A DNA stretch of 64,000 nucleotides from Epiperipatus broadwayi. Taxonomy: Eukaryota > Onychophora > Udeonychophora > Euonychophora > Peripatidae. Where the stretch lies: assembly GCA_028023455.1 (NCBI GenBank), contig JAQFVV010006337.1, positions 1,913,001 through 1,977,000 of the forward strand, written 5' to 3'. The position numbers were made by a program, and so were the translations under genes. This document shows, one piece after another, positions 26,601 to 38,319 of this stretch (its first letter is position 1; the number at the start of each line of letters is the position of its first letter). The notes beneath the pieces were generated by a model, which saw only the letters and a list, made by a program, of their open reading frames with translations, was not told where the DNA came from and ran no database searches.

Positions 26601-26971
26601 CATAATATGTGAACATTTAAAATTTATTTCAGTAATAAATACAAATATCTAGCAAATAAAGTCAAATTTGTTATTTTCTGATAAGTAATAAACTTTTTAT
26701 CATATATTTTACGTGGATTTGTGAGACAAAGAAAAAGTCAAAAAATGCTGAAAAGGGGTGTTAGGCTGCATTTTGGAAAGGTTAATATATTCGATCATTC
26801 TTAACAAATACAGATTAGTTTAATGTATATGTATAATATAAAAGTAAAACATAATATTAAAGAAAATAGCACAAAAATAAATAAATAGTTTTTTTGTAAA
26901 AGGTAAACATCAAATATATATGAATTGTTTTACCAGTATATGGGGGTGCAGAGTCTCATGTCTAGAGTTCA
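23629..26971. other. AT-rich unassigned region
   Basis: I see no coding relic or structured repeat. A G10 run occurs at about 25792-25801. The 75-codon stretch at 25875-26102 on the minus strand has no recognisable domain. Confidence 0.5.
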
Positions 26972-27149
26972 ATATTTCTGTGATTACCTTTGTGAAGGAT
27001 TTTAAAAAGGATGGCAAGATATGAAGAACAGCATATAGATATGACAACATATAGCTTTCAGTGCTTCTGTAATTATCTTTGTGAAGGATTTTAAAAAATA
27101 TGGCAAGATATATAGAACAGCATATAGGTATGACAACTCATAGCTTTCA
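26972..27149. repeat. Tandem duplication, period 89 bp
   Basis: Both copies contain TTTGTGAAGGATTTTAAAAA and a following AGAACAGCATATAGRTATGA block, with a few substitutions between copies. Confidence 0.85.
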
Positions 27150-27753
27150 TGATATAATTTGCCTTCATTTGATCCTGGATAACACTTTTCTTAATTCTGA
27201 AGACAGGCTGGTTCTTCAGAATAGTAACTAACTGAGGATCTCATAACTGACTAGGTAGCTTATTTCTTGAATAAAGGCATGCAGATCAGCAGGCTGAATT
27301 CATTTTATGGTGGCAGGAATGTCAGCACAGGTGTTGAAGAGAAAGCGGACACAGCCACAGGTTAGCAGCCAAATGACCAATGAATTCTTTAACAACAACA
27401 ATCTTTAAGAATTTTCTCAAAATACCAGTGTGAAGAATTTTTCATAAACAAGAACTTGAAAAATTTTTCTCCAAAGAAAAACCTGGTTGAAGAATTTTTC
27501 AGAACAAAAGACTACCTTGGTAAATTTTTCATCAAAAAAAATACACTGTTTTTACATTTGCTTAGGTATTTATACAATTTTTCAAGGAACAGCATTCAGA
27601 TTAGCTTTAATAAAAAAATTTTTTGCTGATAATAATTTTGATCAGCTTAATTACAACTTAATGAATTAAAAAACAGCAGACAACAGTCTTCTATTTTAAA
27701 CATAGCCAATTAATTTCAATATGTATGCAACAAATCACACACAAACTTTTTTA
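27150..27753. other. Unassigned sequence with loose GAATTTTTC repeats
   Basis: Between 27400 and 27530 the phrase GAA(T/A)TTTTTC recurs at intervals of roughly 40-50 bp. No gene is supported. Confidence 0.4.
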
Positions 27754-27921
27754 TAAATCTTGATTTATTATATGAATTATTATAACATACAAAAATATAC
27801 TCCAACATTTCGACTATACTCTTTTATAGTTTTCCCTTGACAAAAACTATAAAAGAATATAATGGAAACATTGGAGTTATTTTCGTTTGTTATAATAGTT
27901 CATATAATAAATCAAGATTTA
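27754..27921. repeat. Foldback repeat, probable PLE terminal inverted pair
   Basis: Two arms of about 80 bp starting TAAATCTTGATTTATTATAT are inverted complements around a short CCCTTGAC loop. The sequence TTGACAAAAACTATAAAAG followed by GGAAACATTGG on the plus strand resembles the TTGACGA...GAAACGTTGG terminus seen next to PLEs. It has substitutions in the hammerhead core and a mostly paired stem II (ACTATA/TATAAT). No PLE coding sequence lies nearby. Confidence 0.55.
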
Positions 27922-29289
27922 ATTAATGAGAATTTGAACACAGACTTTCAAGCTCTCTTCACCTATCCACTCTTATCTTAAATAATCGATACACATGATC
28001 ACATACATGTGAAAAAATAAATGATCTCCAATAAACGTATTTCATGTTGAACCAGCATTCCTCAGTTGGTCCAGATCATCTTCCACACACACACACATAT
28101 ATATATAATCAGTGCTCACTTTATATTAAGAGAGCAAGTCTTCAAACTTTAATGAACAGGCTTTATAAAGAAGAAGTTTATGTATGGTTTGTTGTTTATA
28201 TATTACAGCTTAATCTTAAATCTTCCGAATACCTTTTGTCTACATGCATTCCTTGCAGTAATTATCAATTAACACATTTTTACCGCAAAGCCAAACATTG
28301 TATAAACATTCTTGGAAAAATATAATGCAAAGCGATTATCATATTTTTCATTAATTAGATATGGTTTCAATAACAATTATAAATGTACCTATGCCCTATA
28401 ATTAATATGCCTTTATAAATTTTATTAAAATATAAAGTTCAGGCATTTCAATTAACTGAATTTTTAAATTAATTGTTTATCAGAATTTTCTAGAATCTGT
28501 TATAGGCATTTAAACATTACTAATTATTTATCTAAACTCAGGTGACCGTTTTTGACCCCCATTACACACATAACACGTGCCTTTAGTAAATTTAATAAAA
28601 TACATTTTTATTTTCTCTATAAGAGATTTAAAAATATTTAGATACAAATTGCCAAGAAACATATATATGTAAGCATATGTATATAGCTTCAATACACACA
28701 TTCAAACCCTTTGTCTTGTAAAATATTTGTATTTTTATAAAACGATAGTATGCGTATGTCATTTTAATAAAATATAAAAATTATTCAAATTAATACTCAC
28801 TCAAGCCTTTCGTTCACTATGCCAAGTTTGCATAATAATCTAAATAAGCGCCCATTTTCAACTTCCTGTAAAAAAAAAAAAAATGCTACTTTTAATATAT
28901 ATACCTGTGCATAAACAAAACAGCTGCAAAAACATATGTAATACAATATCTTTATAAAAAATTAATATCAGTAAAAATTTTAATAAATTCTATATCCTGT
29001 CGCTCTGGGGCGGGGGTATTTCTTTATCCATCTTAATATATGAAATAACCAAGATTGCATATGAATATATATTTATCAGTGCTAAATTCTTTGTGTGTGC
29101 GTGTGAATATTGCCTTTTCTGGTTATATCTCTCTACAAAATAAAACCTTTCATTTTAACATATAAGCTATTTTGTGTCAATTTTTTTTCATGGTAGTTTT
29201 TTAAAATGAAAAAATATATTTATAATTTATAGTTTCTAAAAGATCTTGTTTCTTTTATTTATTTCATAATATTTATAAATTAAGAAGCA
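27922..29289. other. Unassigned AT-rich sequence with small CA/TA microsatellites
   Basis: A (CA)n(TA)n run occurs at 28083-28108 and an A13 run at about 28869. No gene is supported. Confidence 0.5.
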
Positions 29290-30370
29290 AATGTCACAAC
29301 TTTCTCATATACTTCTTAAACAAGTTTTTTTCATCCTACTTTAGTAATCAATAGACACCAGATAGTATAGTGCTATAAAATCCCCATCCAAAGACTAGCT
29401 TATGGTTTTTGCCTTCAATGGTAAAGGTTAGGAATTCAAAGCTAAAACAAATGCACATATGTATCTAGCAGCCATCTTTTACTCACATTTATACTATTTA
29501 TGCTAGGGGTCTGGAATAAAAAATAGGTTTAAAAAAAACCTAAGATTTTGAAAAAATATAACTTGCTTCCACTATCATAAAGATCTGATATTAGGATTGT
29601 TTCTACATATATTTTAGAAACTTCAGTTTTACGCTAACCATAGATCATTCTTCTCTTTGGCTAGAAAGCTTATTTCCAACAGTAATACCACATAACTTTC
29701 CCATACATTTATTCATATGCATACAAAATAGTTCTCTTCATTTTAGTCTAGAGCCATATACTGTACACTTAAGTAATCAAAGGACAGCAAATGGTGATAT
29801 AACAATCCCATTTCTATATTAATTTCTGACTTTTGCTTACATTGATGAAGACTATATTCTTTTTTTTTATTTCAGACTTTTTCTTTAAATAATATAAATA
29901 AGTATAAACTTCCAGTTTTTAATCCTAATCCTTATAAAGACAAAATCCAGAAACTAGTCTGAAGATGGGAATTACTGAAGCTTACTGTAGATGGTCCTGG
30001 AGTAAAATGATAAAAATTGCTTGTGCAAGCATATGAGACAGTTATGTGTATTATTGCTCATATTACCTTTCCTAAACAAAAGATAGAAAAGATTATGACT
30101 GGCATAAAACTGATATCTATAAAATATATAGGCTGGATTCAAAACTTTAGGGATTTTTTAAAAAGTTGCATACTCTTTTTTGGATAATATAAAGAAAAAA
30201 AGGCTGCCAGATGCATAAGATCATTAGTTCCACTTCTTAACTCTTGTCTTCACTAATGAATGCAAAGCCATGATCTAGTCTGGTGATAGAAATCTTTTAT
30301 TACTATGCCATATGGCATTCAACGATTACTCAAGCTTATAATAAATGGCTCTAGAGTAAGGTAAAAAAAA
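29290..30370. repeat. Weak, diverged tandem repeat
   Basis: The 29290-29420 region resembles 29687-29815 (shared AACTTTCYCATA and AGTAATCAA blocks). A different block, ATTACTSAAGCTTA...GGAGTAA, recurs at 29968 and 30324. The copies are strongly diverged and unit boundaries are unclear. Confidence 0.35.
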
Positions 30371-30424
30371 CAGTCCATGGATATATATAAAACATTAAAA
30401 GCATAAAGCTAAACTAGTCAATAA

Positions 30425-32120
30425 TTAATCAAAATTACACCAAATCCAAAACTCAACCAGATCAGCCAAGAAAGTAAAATCTAAAACACAACCAATGGTT
30501 TCACTGCTACAATGCTACAAGCAGACTCTCAAGTGTAAAGAACCACAAAACAACAGCATATTTATATTAAACATGACCAACAATTCTATTTCTTTCCCAT
30601 CCATCTTTAACATTAAAAAACTTTTTAAAAAGTTAATTGTTTTTCAGAATCATATATTTTTAATAATAAAAATTCTTTAATTCTTCTTTTTATTTCATTT
30701 CTCTCAAAAAAGACAACCTTAGCTTCCTCAAAATTAATAGTGTGGCCTGTATCTTTATCATGGACATACAAAGCAGAATTAAGATATTTATTTCTAACCC
30801 TACTTTTATGTACCTTTATTCTTTCATTTAAACTCAAACTACTCTGACCTATATAATTCTTATTACAAAAACAAGGGATAATATATACTACACCAGAAAT
30901 AACCTTCCTATCAAAAATTTCCTTTATATTATTTAATAAATTGTTCAATGTAGTACCCCTTTTCCAAGCAATTTTCTTATTTTTAAACAAATTACTATTT
31001 TTACATACAATTTTATAAGAAGATAATTTAAATAGCAAAGAAATAAAATCATATTTTTTTTTATCCTTTACATCATTACAAATATTACTATTAACAAATT
31101 TATCAGAATAGCCAACACTCAAATAATCTTTATAAAATTAACATTTCTGAAACAAAGTTACCCTACAAGAATTATTTGATTTCCTATTCCAATAACAATA
31201 ATTTCTTAAAGCAGCATTTTATGAAATACAGATTGATAGCTATCAGGTTTAATTATATAATTAATTATTTACTTTTAACATACTGACTACATACTAAACA
31301 ATTAGTCTTTATATTTCTAACACCAATAGATCTAAACAATTTAATTTAACAAAATCTAACCTCTCTCCAACCACTAAACTCATTTACCAACTCCTTCAAT
31401 TTATCATTCTCAACTACAAACATTCATCCACATATCTAAAAAAATAAGTTTAAATATAAACAATCCTTTTTAATAATAATTTCCTCTTCCAAATAATTAA
31501 TACAAATTGAACAAAGCTAAAGGAGAAATAACATAACCTATTATCCACCCTTCCTTAACCTTATAAAAATTACTATTATAAGTAAAATACATAAAATCCT
31601 CTAATAATAAAAGCAAATCTTTAATAACTTTATTTTTATTTTTTGACAAAGATCCATTCTTAACCAATACAGACATAAGAACATCAATACTGCTTAATCT
31701 ATTATCAGACATTCTCAATATCTAAACTACCAAACACTCAATTACTTTCCATTTTAAAATTATTAATCTTATCAAAAGTCTTAAAAGAAGAAGAAGAAAC
31801 CGTGTAATGACCAAAATTCAACAAATTGTTATAAAAAATTATTCAAGAACCCAGAAATACCCTCTACAATCCTATCTTAGCTGATATGAAATCATTAGGA
31901 CAACATTTAAAATAATCTACTCTATTAAAAATTTTTAAATTTACCATTTTTTTCATAATGTCTATTAACTTCCCTTTAATCACATTATCTGGATCTTTTT
32001 CTAAAAACATATATTTACCATTATTTAATTCTTTATCCATTTTCTCCCTGTACTCATTTCCTTTCATAATGACAAACCTACCAGCTTTGTTTTCATGAAA
32101 AATTATCACATCATTAAATA
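30425..32120 (-). pseudogene. Penelope-like element A (minus strand), degraded
   Basis: Reading down the minus strand, the N-terminal RT region is HENKAGRFVIMKGNEYREKM (32095-32035; the ADKGxxxVIMxxxDY block of PLEs). FYKVKEGWIIGYVISPLA (31560-31510) follows as a decayed motif B. The GIY-YIG nuclease then reads SGVVYIIPCFCNKNYIGQS (30900-30840), with HDKDTGHTINFEEAKVVF downstream and a stop at 30625. The stretch 31123-31496 is broken. A 3' UTR of about 200 bp ends near 30425. The copy is the left arm of a large palindrome with element B. Confidence 0.82.
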
Positions 32121-32175
32121 ATAATCATATCATTAATTAGTGATCACATCATTAATTGCTAATGATGTGATCATT
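32101..32175. repeat. Centre of the PLE A/B palindrome
   Basis: The two PLE copies meet head to head here. The arms match up to about 32115 on the left and 32161 on the right. The spacer holds a perfect 13-bp hairpin (GATCACATCATTA / TAATGATGTGATC). Confidence 0.8.
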
Positions 32176-33256
32176 TCTCGTGAAGACAATTCTGGTAGGT
32201 TTTTCAGTATGAATGGAAATGAGTTCAGGAAGAAAATGGATAAAGAATTAAATAATGGTAAATATATGTTTTTAGAAAAAGATCTAGGTAAAGTGATTAA
32301 AAGGAAGTTAATAGATATTATAAAAAAATGGTAAATTTAAATTTTTTTAATAGAATAGATTATTTAAAATGTTATCCAAATGATTTCATATCAGCTAAGA
32401 GATTTATGAATATTAAGATGCATAAAGATGGTTTTCATTTAAGATTTATTTTTGATTTTACAAGTATTGTTGTAAAGAGTATTTCTAGGTTCTTGAATAA
32501 TTATTTAAAACAACTTTTTGATTTTGATCATTACAAGGTTCTTCTTCTTTTGAGGCTTTTGATAAGATTAATACTTTTAAAATGGAAAGTAATTGGGTAT
32601 TTGGTAGTTTAGATATTGAGAATTTATGATCTTATGTCTGTGCTGGGTAAAAATGGATCTTTGTCAAAAAATAAAATTAAAGTTATTAAAGATTTGCTTT
32701 AATTATTCAAGGATTTTATGTATTTTACTTATAATGGTAATTTTTATAAGATTAAAAAAGGGTGAATAATAGGTTATATTATTTTTTCTTTAGTTTGTTC
32801 AGTTTATATTAATTATTTGGAAGAGGAAATTATTATTAAAAAGAATTATTTATATTTAGTTATTTGTTAGATATGTGGATTATTGTTTGTTTGTAGTTGA
32901 GAATGATAAATTGAGGGAGTTGGTAATTGAGTCTCATTGTTTTGATCCTTCTATAAAATATGTGGTAGAAAGAGGGATGTTAGACTTTGTTCAATTAAAA
33001 TTTTTAGATCTAATGGTGATTAGAAATGTAAAGAGTAATTGTTTAGTATTTAGTCATTATGTTAAAAGTAAAGAATAATTAAACCTGATAGCTATATCTC
33101 ATAAAGTAGCTGCTTTAAAAGATTACTGTTATAGGAATAAGAAATTAAATAATTCTAGTGGGGTAGTTTTGTTTCAGAAAGGTCAATTTTTGAAAGATTA
33201 TTTGAGTATTGGCTACTCTGACATATTTGTTAAAAATATTTTATTTAACAGTAATA

Positions 33257-34929
33257 ATGGTACTTGAGTATTAACTAAGCTATGATGTACTACACTGAAC
33301 TCATACTATTCTAATCTTATGATCTTTAAGATAATGTCTCCTAGTGATTTGCGAACAAACTTAATCGATAAAGTTTGCCCGCAGATCATGTGAAGTCACC
33401 TTGACGATCACAAGATTAGAATAGTATGCCCTCAGGGTAGTAGGTCATAGCATAGTTAATAGGGAAGGAGACATCCAACGTCACCATGTTGGTCGTTGCG
33501 AAATAATAAACTAATAATTTACTACGATAAAAAATTATCAAAAATGAAATATTATAAATAATCATTACAATTCTTTTTTTAACGCTATTTAAATAATCAC
33601 TTGACCCTAAAAATGATAAAAAATTATCAAAAAATGAAATATTATAAATAATCATTACAATTTTTAATGATATTTAAATAATCATTTGACCATGTAAATG
33701 ATAAAAAGTTATCAAAAATGAAATATTATAAATAATCATCTATAATTTTTTAGGGATATTTAAGTAATCATTCTACCCCCCCCCCCAAAACAAAGAAATG
33801 AAGTAATCACATATATATTTTCAAACTAGAAGCCATTGCGAAATAATAACTGATAATTTACTACGATAAAAAATTATCAAAAATGAATATTATAAATAAT
33901 CATTAACAATTTTTTTAACGCTATTTAAAAACTAATCATTACAATTTTTTTGAGGAATATTTAACTAATCATTCGACCCCGAAACAAAGAAATGATCTTT
34001 TCTAATTTTCGGTCCAAAAATGAGATGCATTTATTGTTCAAGAACATCAGTAATAATTTACTCCAATAAGAAATGCAATAATAAGTAATAATAATTTTAT
34101 TACAGTAACATATTATCAAAAATAAATATTATAATCGCAAGATTAGTTAATACCAAAGAAGAAGATGTTGCCATGTTTTTAATTGCGAAATAATAACTAT
34201 GAATAAACTACGATAAAAAGTTTAGCAAAAACGAATATTATAAATAATCATTATAATTCTTAGAACGACATTTAACTAATCATTTCACCCTGAAACACAG
34301 AAATGAACTAATCATTATAATTTTTAATGGTATTTAACTAATTATTTACATTTTTACATTTTACATTTTTTTTTTTTTTAAAAAAGCAAATTGTTCTCAA
34401 TTATGAACTACAAATAACTGGCTTTATGAGATAGTGCGATACTGAAATTCAATCGCTTCTTTTACTTCAGAGAAATGGTAAGTCCCTTTTCTTTTGGTTA
34501 ATTAGTCATAAATGGTAATTAGTAATACAATTAGATAAATTAATAATAAAATTTGATAAATTAGGAATACAATTTGATAAATTATTAATAAAATTTGATA
34601 AAAATAGTAAATAAAATCAGCAATAGTTCAATGGTCAAAAATATAAAATAAGCAATCAAAAAATAGTCAATTCTTACAATGGCGGATCAGACATTGTAAA
34701 AAAAAAACAGGTCTCACTTGGTCAACGCAAGCAGGTAAAAGACAGATATTTACCCAGAATTCACCCAAGTATTTTAAAATCTTGAAGCTGACCATGAAAA
34801 CACCTTGACCACTTCTATCGATTAGTCATGCCAATGTTTCAGCTGCCATGATATTGTTTTGTTTCTTCGTCGTTTATATCTACCGGTGGGTTGTGTAGTA
34901 TGTCATAGCTTAGTTAATACTCAAATACT
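33257..34929. mobile_element. Non-autonomous DNA transposon with terminal inverted repeats, inserted in PLE B
   Basis: The left end GTACTTGAGTATTAACTAAG, continuing to TACTACAC, and the right end (inverted GTATTTGAGTATTAACTAAG, continuing to TACTACACAA) form inverted repeats of about 38 bp. The flanking sequence GTAATA occurs on both sides (33251-33256 and 34930-34935) but once in the uninterrupted sister PLE A, so it is a 6-bp target-site duplication. The first 200 bp are themselves palindromic (33262-33310 against about 33415-33461), giving nested inverted repeats. The interior is made of units of about 340 bp with shorter subrepeats and has no coding capacity. Superfamily not assigned. Confidence 0.85.
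33495..34360. repeat. Internal tandem repeats of the transposon in PLE B
   Basis: Units beginning TTGCGAAATAATAA start at about 33495, 33835 and 34182 (period about 340-347 bp). Each contains shorter GATAAAAAATTATCAAAAAT repeats spaced about 87 bp apart in the first unit. Confidence 0.8.
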
Positions 34930-35188
34930 GTAATATTTGTAGTGATATAAAGGCTAAAGAAAAATATGATTTTTTTTTGCTATTTAATTTATCTTCTTAT
35001 AAAATTGTATGTAAAATAATTTGAAAATAAGAAAATTGCTTGGAAAAGGGTTATTACATTGAACAATTTATTAAATAATACAAAGGAAAATTTTGATAGG
35101 AAGATTACTCCTGGTGTATTTTATATTATCCCTTGCTTTTGTAAAAAGGTTTATATAGGTCATATTAGTCTGAGCTTAAAAGAAAGAA

Positions 35189-35299
35189 GTGCCAACCATA
35201 GTAATCCATGGATAAACCACTGAGTGGCACTACTGTATGGAGAGTTTTGCCTGGTTTAATAACAGTTACATGCTAGCATAAGAAATAGTGATCATATGA
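35189..35299 (+). mobile_element. 111-bp short insertion with 8-bp target-site duplication
   Basis: AGAAAGAA flanks the insert on both sides (35181-35188 and 35300-35307). The sister copy PLE A shows the uninterrupted site (one such sequence, AAATGAAAGAATAAAGG in the element orientation). About 85 bp of the insert (GAGTTTTGCCTG...GCATAAGAAAT.GTGATCAT) recurs in reverse at about 40757-40830, so it belongs to a dispersed family. No terminal inverted repeats were seen. The insert starts GTGCCA and has TGGCAC 32-37 bp in, which could form a hairpin. Confidence 0.75.
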
Positions 35300-35735
35300 A
35301 GAAAGAATAAAGGTACATAAAAGTAGGGTTAGAAATAAATATCTTTATTCTGCTTTGTATGTCCATGAAAAAGATACAGGCCACACTATTAATTTTCAGG
35401 AAGCTATGGTTGTCTTCAGACATAAATGAAATAAAAAGAATTAAAGAATCTTTATAATAAAAATGTATTATTCTGAAGCAATTAACTTATTTAAATGTTC
35501 TTTTAATATTAAGGGTGGATGGGAAGTAAATGGAATTGTGGGTAATGTTTAATATAAATATGCTGTTGTTTTGTAAGTTTTTACACTTGAAAAGTCTGCT
35601 TGTAGCAGTGAAACCATTGCTCGTGTTTTAGATTTTACTTTCTTTGCTAGTCTGATTGAGTTTTGGATTTGGGGTAATTGTAATTATATATATATGTCAT
35701 ATTATTATTACTATTTGCGGGATATTCTATGTAGT

Positions 35736-35798
35736 GAAAAAGCTAAATGCTGACGTTTCAGTACAATATCAAGTACCTTCCTCAGAGCGTCCTTTTTC
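35736..35798 (-). ncRNA. Hammerhead-ribozyme-like motif at the 3' end of PLE C
   Basis: On the minus strand the order is an outer stem I strand (GAAAAAG), inner stem GCU, the box CUGAGGA (fits the conserved CUGANGA), and stem II GGUAC / GUACU around an 8-nt loop. GAAAC and GUC follow, then inner stem AGC and outer stem CUUUUUC. Every conserved core position of a type I hammerhead is present. Stem III is the 2-bp palindrome ACGU, as known for PLE hammerheads, which are thought to act as dimers. The predicted cut follows GUC, between 35752 and 35751. The UGA of the box is also the stop codon of the PLE reading frame. Activity is inferred, not shown. Confidence 0.75.
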
Positions 35799-38166
35799 TC
35801 AAATCATAAGAATGCGTGTGAGATTTAAAATCATTTTTATCGTTTTCTTTCTCCTCATATTTAAATTCTATTGTTTGAGAAGTTTTAAAATTTATTTTCT
35901 CTTCCAATAGCTTCTTCCAAATGTTAATCTTCTTTAATTCACATCTTTCATTTATGATCTTGGGTCTTTTAAAAATCTCTATAGCTTCTCTTAGCAATCT
36001 CTCATCATGTTGTTCAATTTTTGCTAAAATATTTGTCTTTTCAAAATTGATATCATGATTTGTTAATTTTATATGGGAATAAATAGATGATGAATTGGAT
36101 TTTTCTCTGACTGCCAGATTGTGTTCTTCCTTTCTAATATTTATTCTACGATTAGTCTGTCCAATATATGTATGTGGACAGACCCTATATGGAATTTCAT
36201 ATACGCCATGACACTCCAAAGCAATTTTATCTTTAGGAAGTGGAAATATTTCACTATTTTTTTTATAAGTGGTATAAATTGTGTGAATATTATTATTTTT
36301 TTAAATGTTACCAATTCTATCAGTTACTCTTTTCATATATGGCAAAATTGTCTTAATTTTTGATGTTATCAAAATCTGTTTTCTTTTTATATGTATAAGC
36401 CCTATTAATAATGTTGTAATTAAAACCATTATGAAGAAGCATTTTATTAGTAGCAAAAAAGTCCAACTGAAAATGGCTATCATCAGAAACTCTCTTTGTT
36501 CTAAACAATAATGTCTTTGCCACTGAAAATAGTTGTGCAGGATGGTGATGAGAAGAAAAATGCAGATATCTCCCAGTGTGTGTTGGTTTTTTATATATAC
36601 CATGGGATAAAGAACCATCTTTCCTTCTTTCAATCAAAACAACTAAAAAAGGTAATTGATTATTATTTTCCATCTCCATAGTATATTTAATATTGTTGTG
36701 AAAAGAGTTTAAAAAATTTAAAAAGTCATCAAGAGCATGCTTACCATGAGGCCAAATAACAAAGGTATCATCAACATACCTCAGCCATATAGATGGTTTT
36801 TTAACTGCTGAAGTCAAAATTTTATTTTCCAAATCCTCCATAAAAATAGAAGCTAATGCTGAAGAAATTGGTGAACCCATAGCTAAACCTGATGTTTGTT
36901 TATACATCTGCCCATCAAAAACAAAAAATGTATTCGATAAGCAGTGTTCAATCAAAACCACAACAAAATTAGGCAACTGGATATTTTTTAAAACTTGAAT
37001 CACTTCATTTACAGGTACACTAGTAAAAAGTGAAACAATGTCAAAACTTACCAAAATATCATTCTTAGTCAATTTAATATCCCAGATAAGCTCAAAAAAA
37101 TGATTAGCATCTTTGACATCGTTGTTAAATGCGGCTGTAAAAAAGAAGTCAAAAAACGAGCTAGTGTCTGCGTAGGTGAACCAACTGCACTTACAATCGG
37201 TCTCAATGGAATATCTGGTTTATGAACTTTTGGTAAACCATATAATTTTGGATAAAAAGATTTTTTCCTAGGAGTAAGCTGGATCTTTTTCCAAATCTAG
37301 ATCAGTAGAATAAATTAAAGCTTTCGTTTTCTTTTCAAGATAAGTCATAGGATCTCTATAATTTTTTTAAGAAATATTATCATTTAATAAATCATGTATT
37401 TTTTTAAAATAATCAACCTTATTTAAAATTACTGTAGTATTACCCTTATCTGCCAGAAGAATAGTAATAGATTTGTCATTTGTTAATGCAAACAAAGGTC
37501 TTCTTTCATTAATTGATAAATTAGTTTTAGGTGGTTTTGCTTTATTTAAAATATCGTATATTTTCCCCCTCACTATATCTGCATCCCAGCAAGGTATTTT
37601 TGATAGACTACTTTCCACTCTGCAAATAATAGCCCCAAAAGGTAATTTTGTTGGTGTTATTGCAAAATTGAAACCTTTATTTAAAACTTTTAGTTCAAAG
37701 TCTGATAATTTTCTATCAGATAAATTTTTCACAGTGAGCACAATTCCTCGTTCAAACAAAGACAAACTTAGCATATCCTGTTTCTTTTTAAGTAGTTTGT
37801 TAAATTTATTCATTTGCCTTCGAAATTTAAAATCATTTTCTTTACTCACTCTAAAATAAACGATCTCATCACAAATTGACCATAACGTTGGATGAAAAGT
37901 ATTACTTAATAAAAGGCGGAGTTGTAACAATTTTTTATCCAAAATATCTAACTTTTTTTTGTATTTCTAATAAAAGCAGTTAAAATATCAAAACTTGCCT
38001 TATTCAAAACTGCATCAATTTTGCTCATATGCATATGGAAGGAAATTTTACAACAGCTAGGGTAAAGTCCATTTCTTTTACAATTAAGTAAAAATTGAAG
38101 ATCACAAACGGTTTTAATTTTCTTCACACACACTCTTTCAATATATATATATATTTGATTGATCAC
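35782..38166 (-). pseudogene. Penelope-like element C, near complete RT/GIY-YIG gene with a few frameshifts
   Basis: The N-terminal block KKIKTVCDLQFLLNCKRNG (38120-38060) aligns with KKCKLLCNLSFLLACKNHN of element D. The segment 37942-37367 carries LLADKGNTTVILNKVDYF. A broken stretch (37370-37075) holds [18 protein letters not shown] in other frames. The RT core is 37072-36353: FDIVSLFTSVPV (motif A), GLAMGSPISSALASIFME (motif B), LRYVDDTFVIW (motif C, catalytic YVDD) and KKPTHTGRYLHFSSHHHP. The GIY-YIG nuclease HGVYEIPYRVCPHTYIGQT lies at 36214-35782, ending RKRTL. The enzymes would copy and integrate the element RNA. About four frameshifts remain. It lies tail to tail with PLE B. Confidence 0.9.
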
Positions 38167-38319
38167 CCCTTATTAATTGAAAACAATTTTTGTCCCTTCA
38201 GTTACATATTTCAGTGAATAAATAATCAATCTTGTCTCAAAATGTTTACTAGAGCAGGTTAATATTTGTATTTAGGGTTTTCCTGAAAGTTTGGGATGAT
38301 GATATTTTAGTTGTACTGT

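Larger units (their letters stand above)
32140..35684 (+). pseudogene. Penelope-like element B (plus strand), degraded and twice interrupted
   Basis: This is the mirror image of element A. It reads REDNSGRFFSMNGNEFRKKM (32178), YPNDFISAKRFMNIKMHKDG and FDFTSIVVKSISRFLNNYLK (32360-32510; the position of the YGLPKIHK...RPIV block), VDYCLFVVENDKLRELV (32875) and KFLDLMVIRN (33000). KDYCYRNKKLNNSSGVV and GYSDIFVKN (33120-33240) follow. Coding is interrupted at 33257 by a 1.67-kb transposon and resumes at 34936 with CSDIKAKEKYDF and VFYIIPCFCKKVYIGH (35117). A 111-bp insertion interrupts the nuclease at 35189, and the rest (LYVHEKDTGHTINFQEA) follows at 35350. The copy ends near 35684, where its 3' UTR still matches that of A. 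Confidence 0.82.

Noticed and set aside
28044-28325. 93-codon plus-strand frame as a gene
   Set aside because: It runs through a CA/TA microsatellite, has no domain, and has no exon-like boundaries or neighbouring exons.
35560-35640. Hammerhead motif in the 3' UTR of PLE A/B
   Set aside because: A hairpin (CTGCT/AGCAG) and GAAAC are present, but the upstream box reads CTTGARA and no GUH cleavage triplet follows GAAAC. The evidence is insufficient.
37473-37859. 128-codon plus-strand frame opposite PLE C
   Set aside because: It is antisense to the conserved N-terminal PLE domain and has no independent support.
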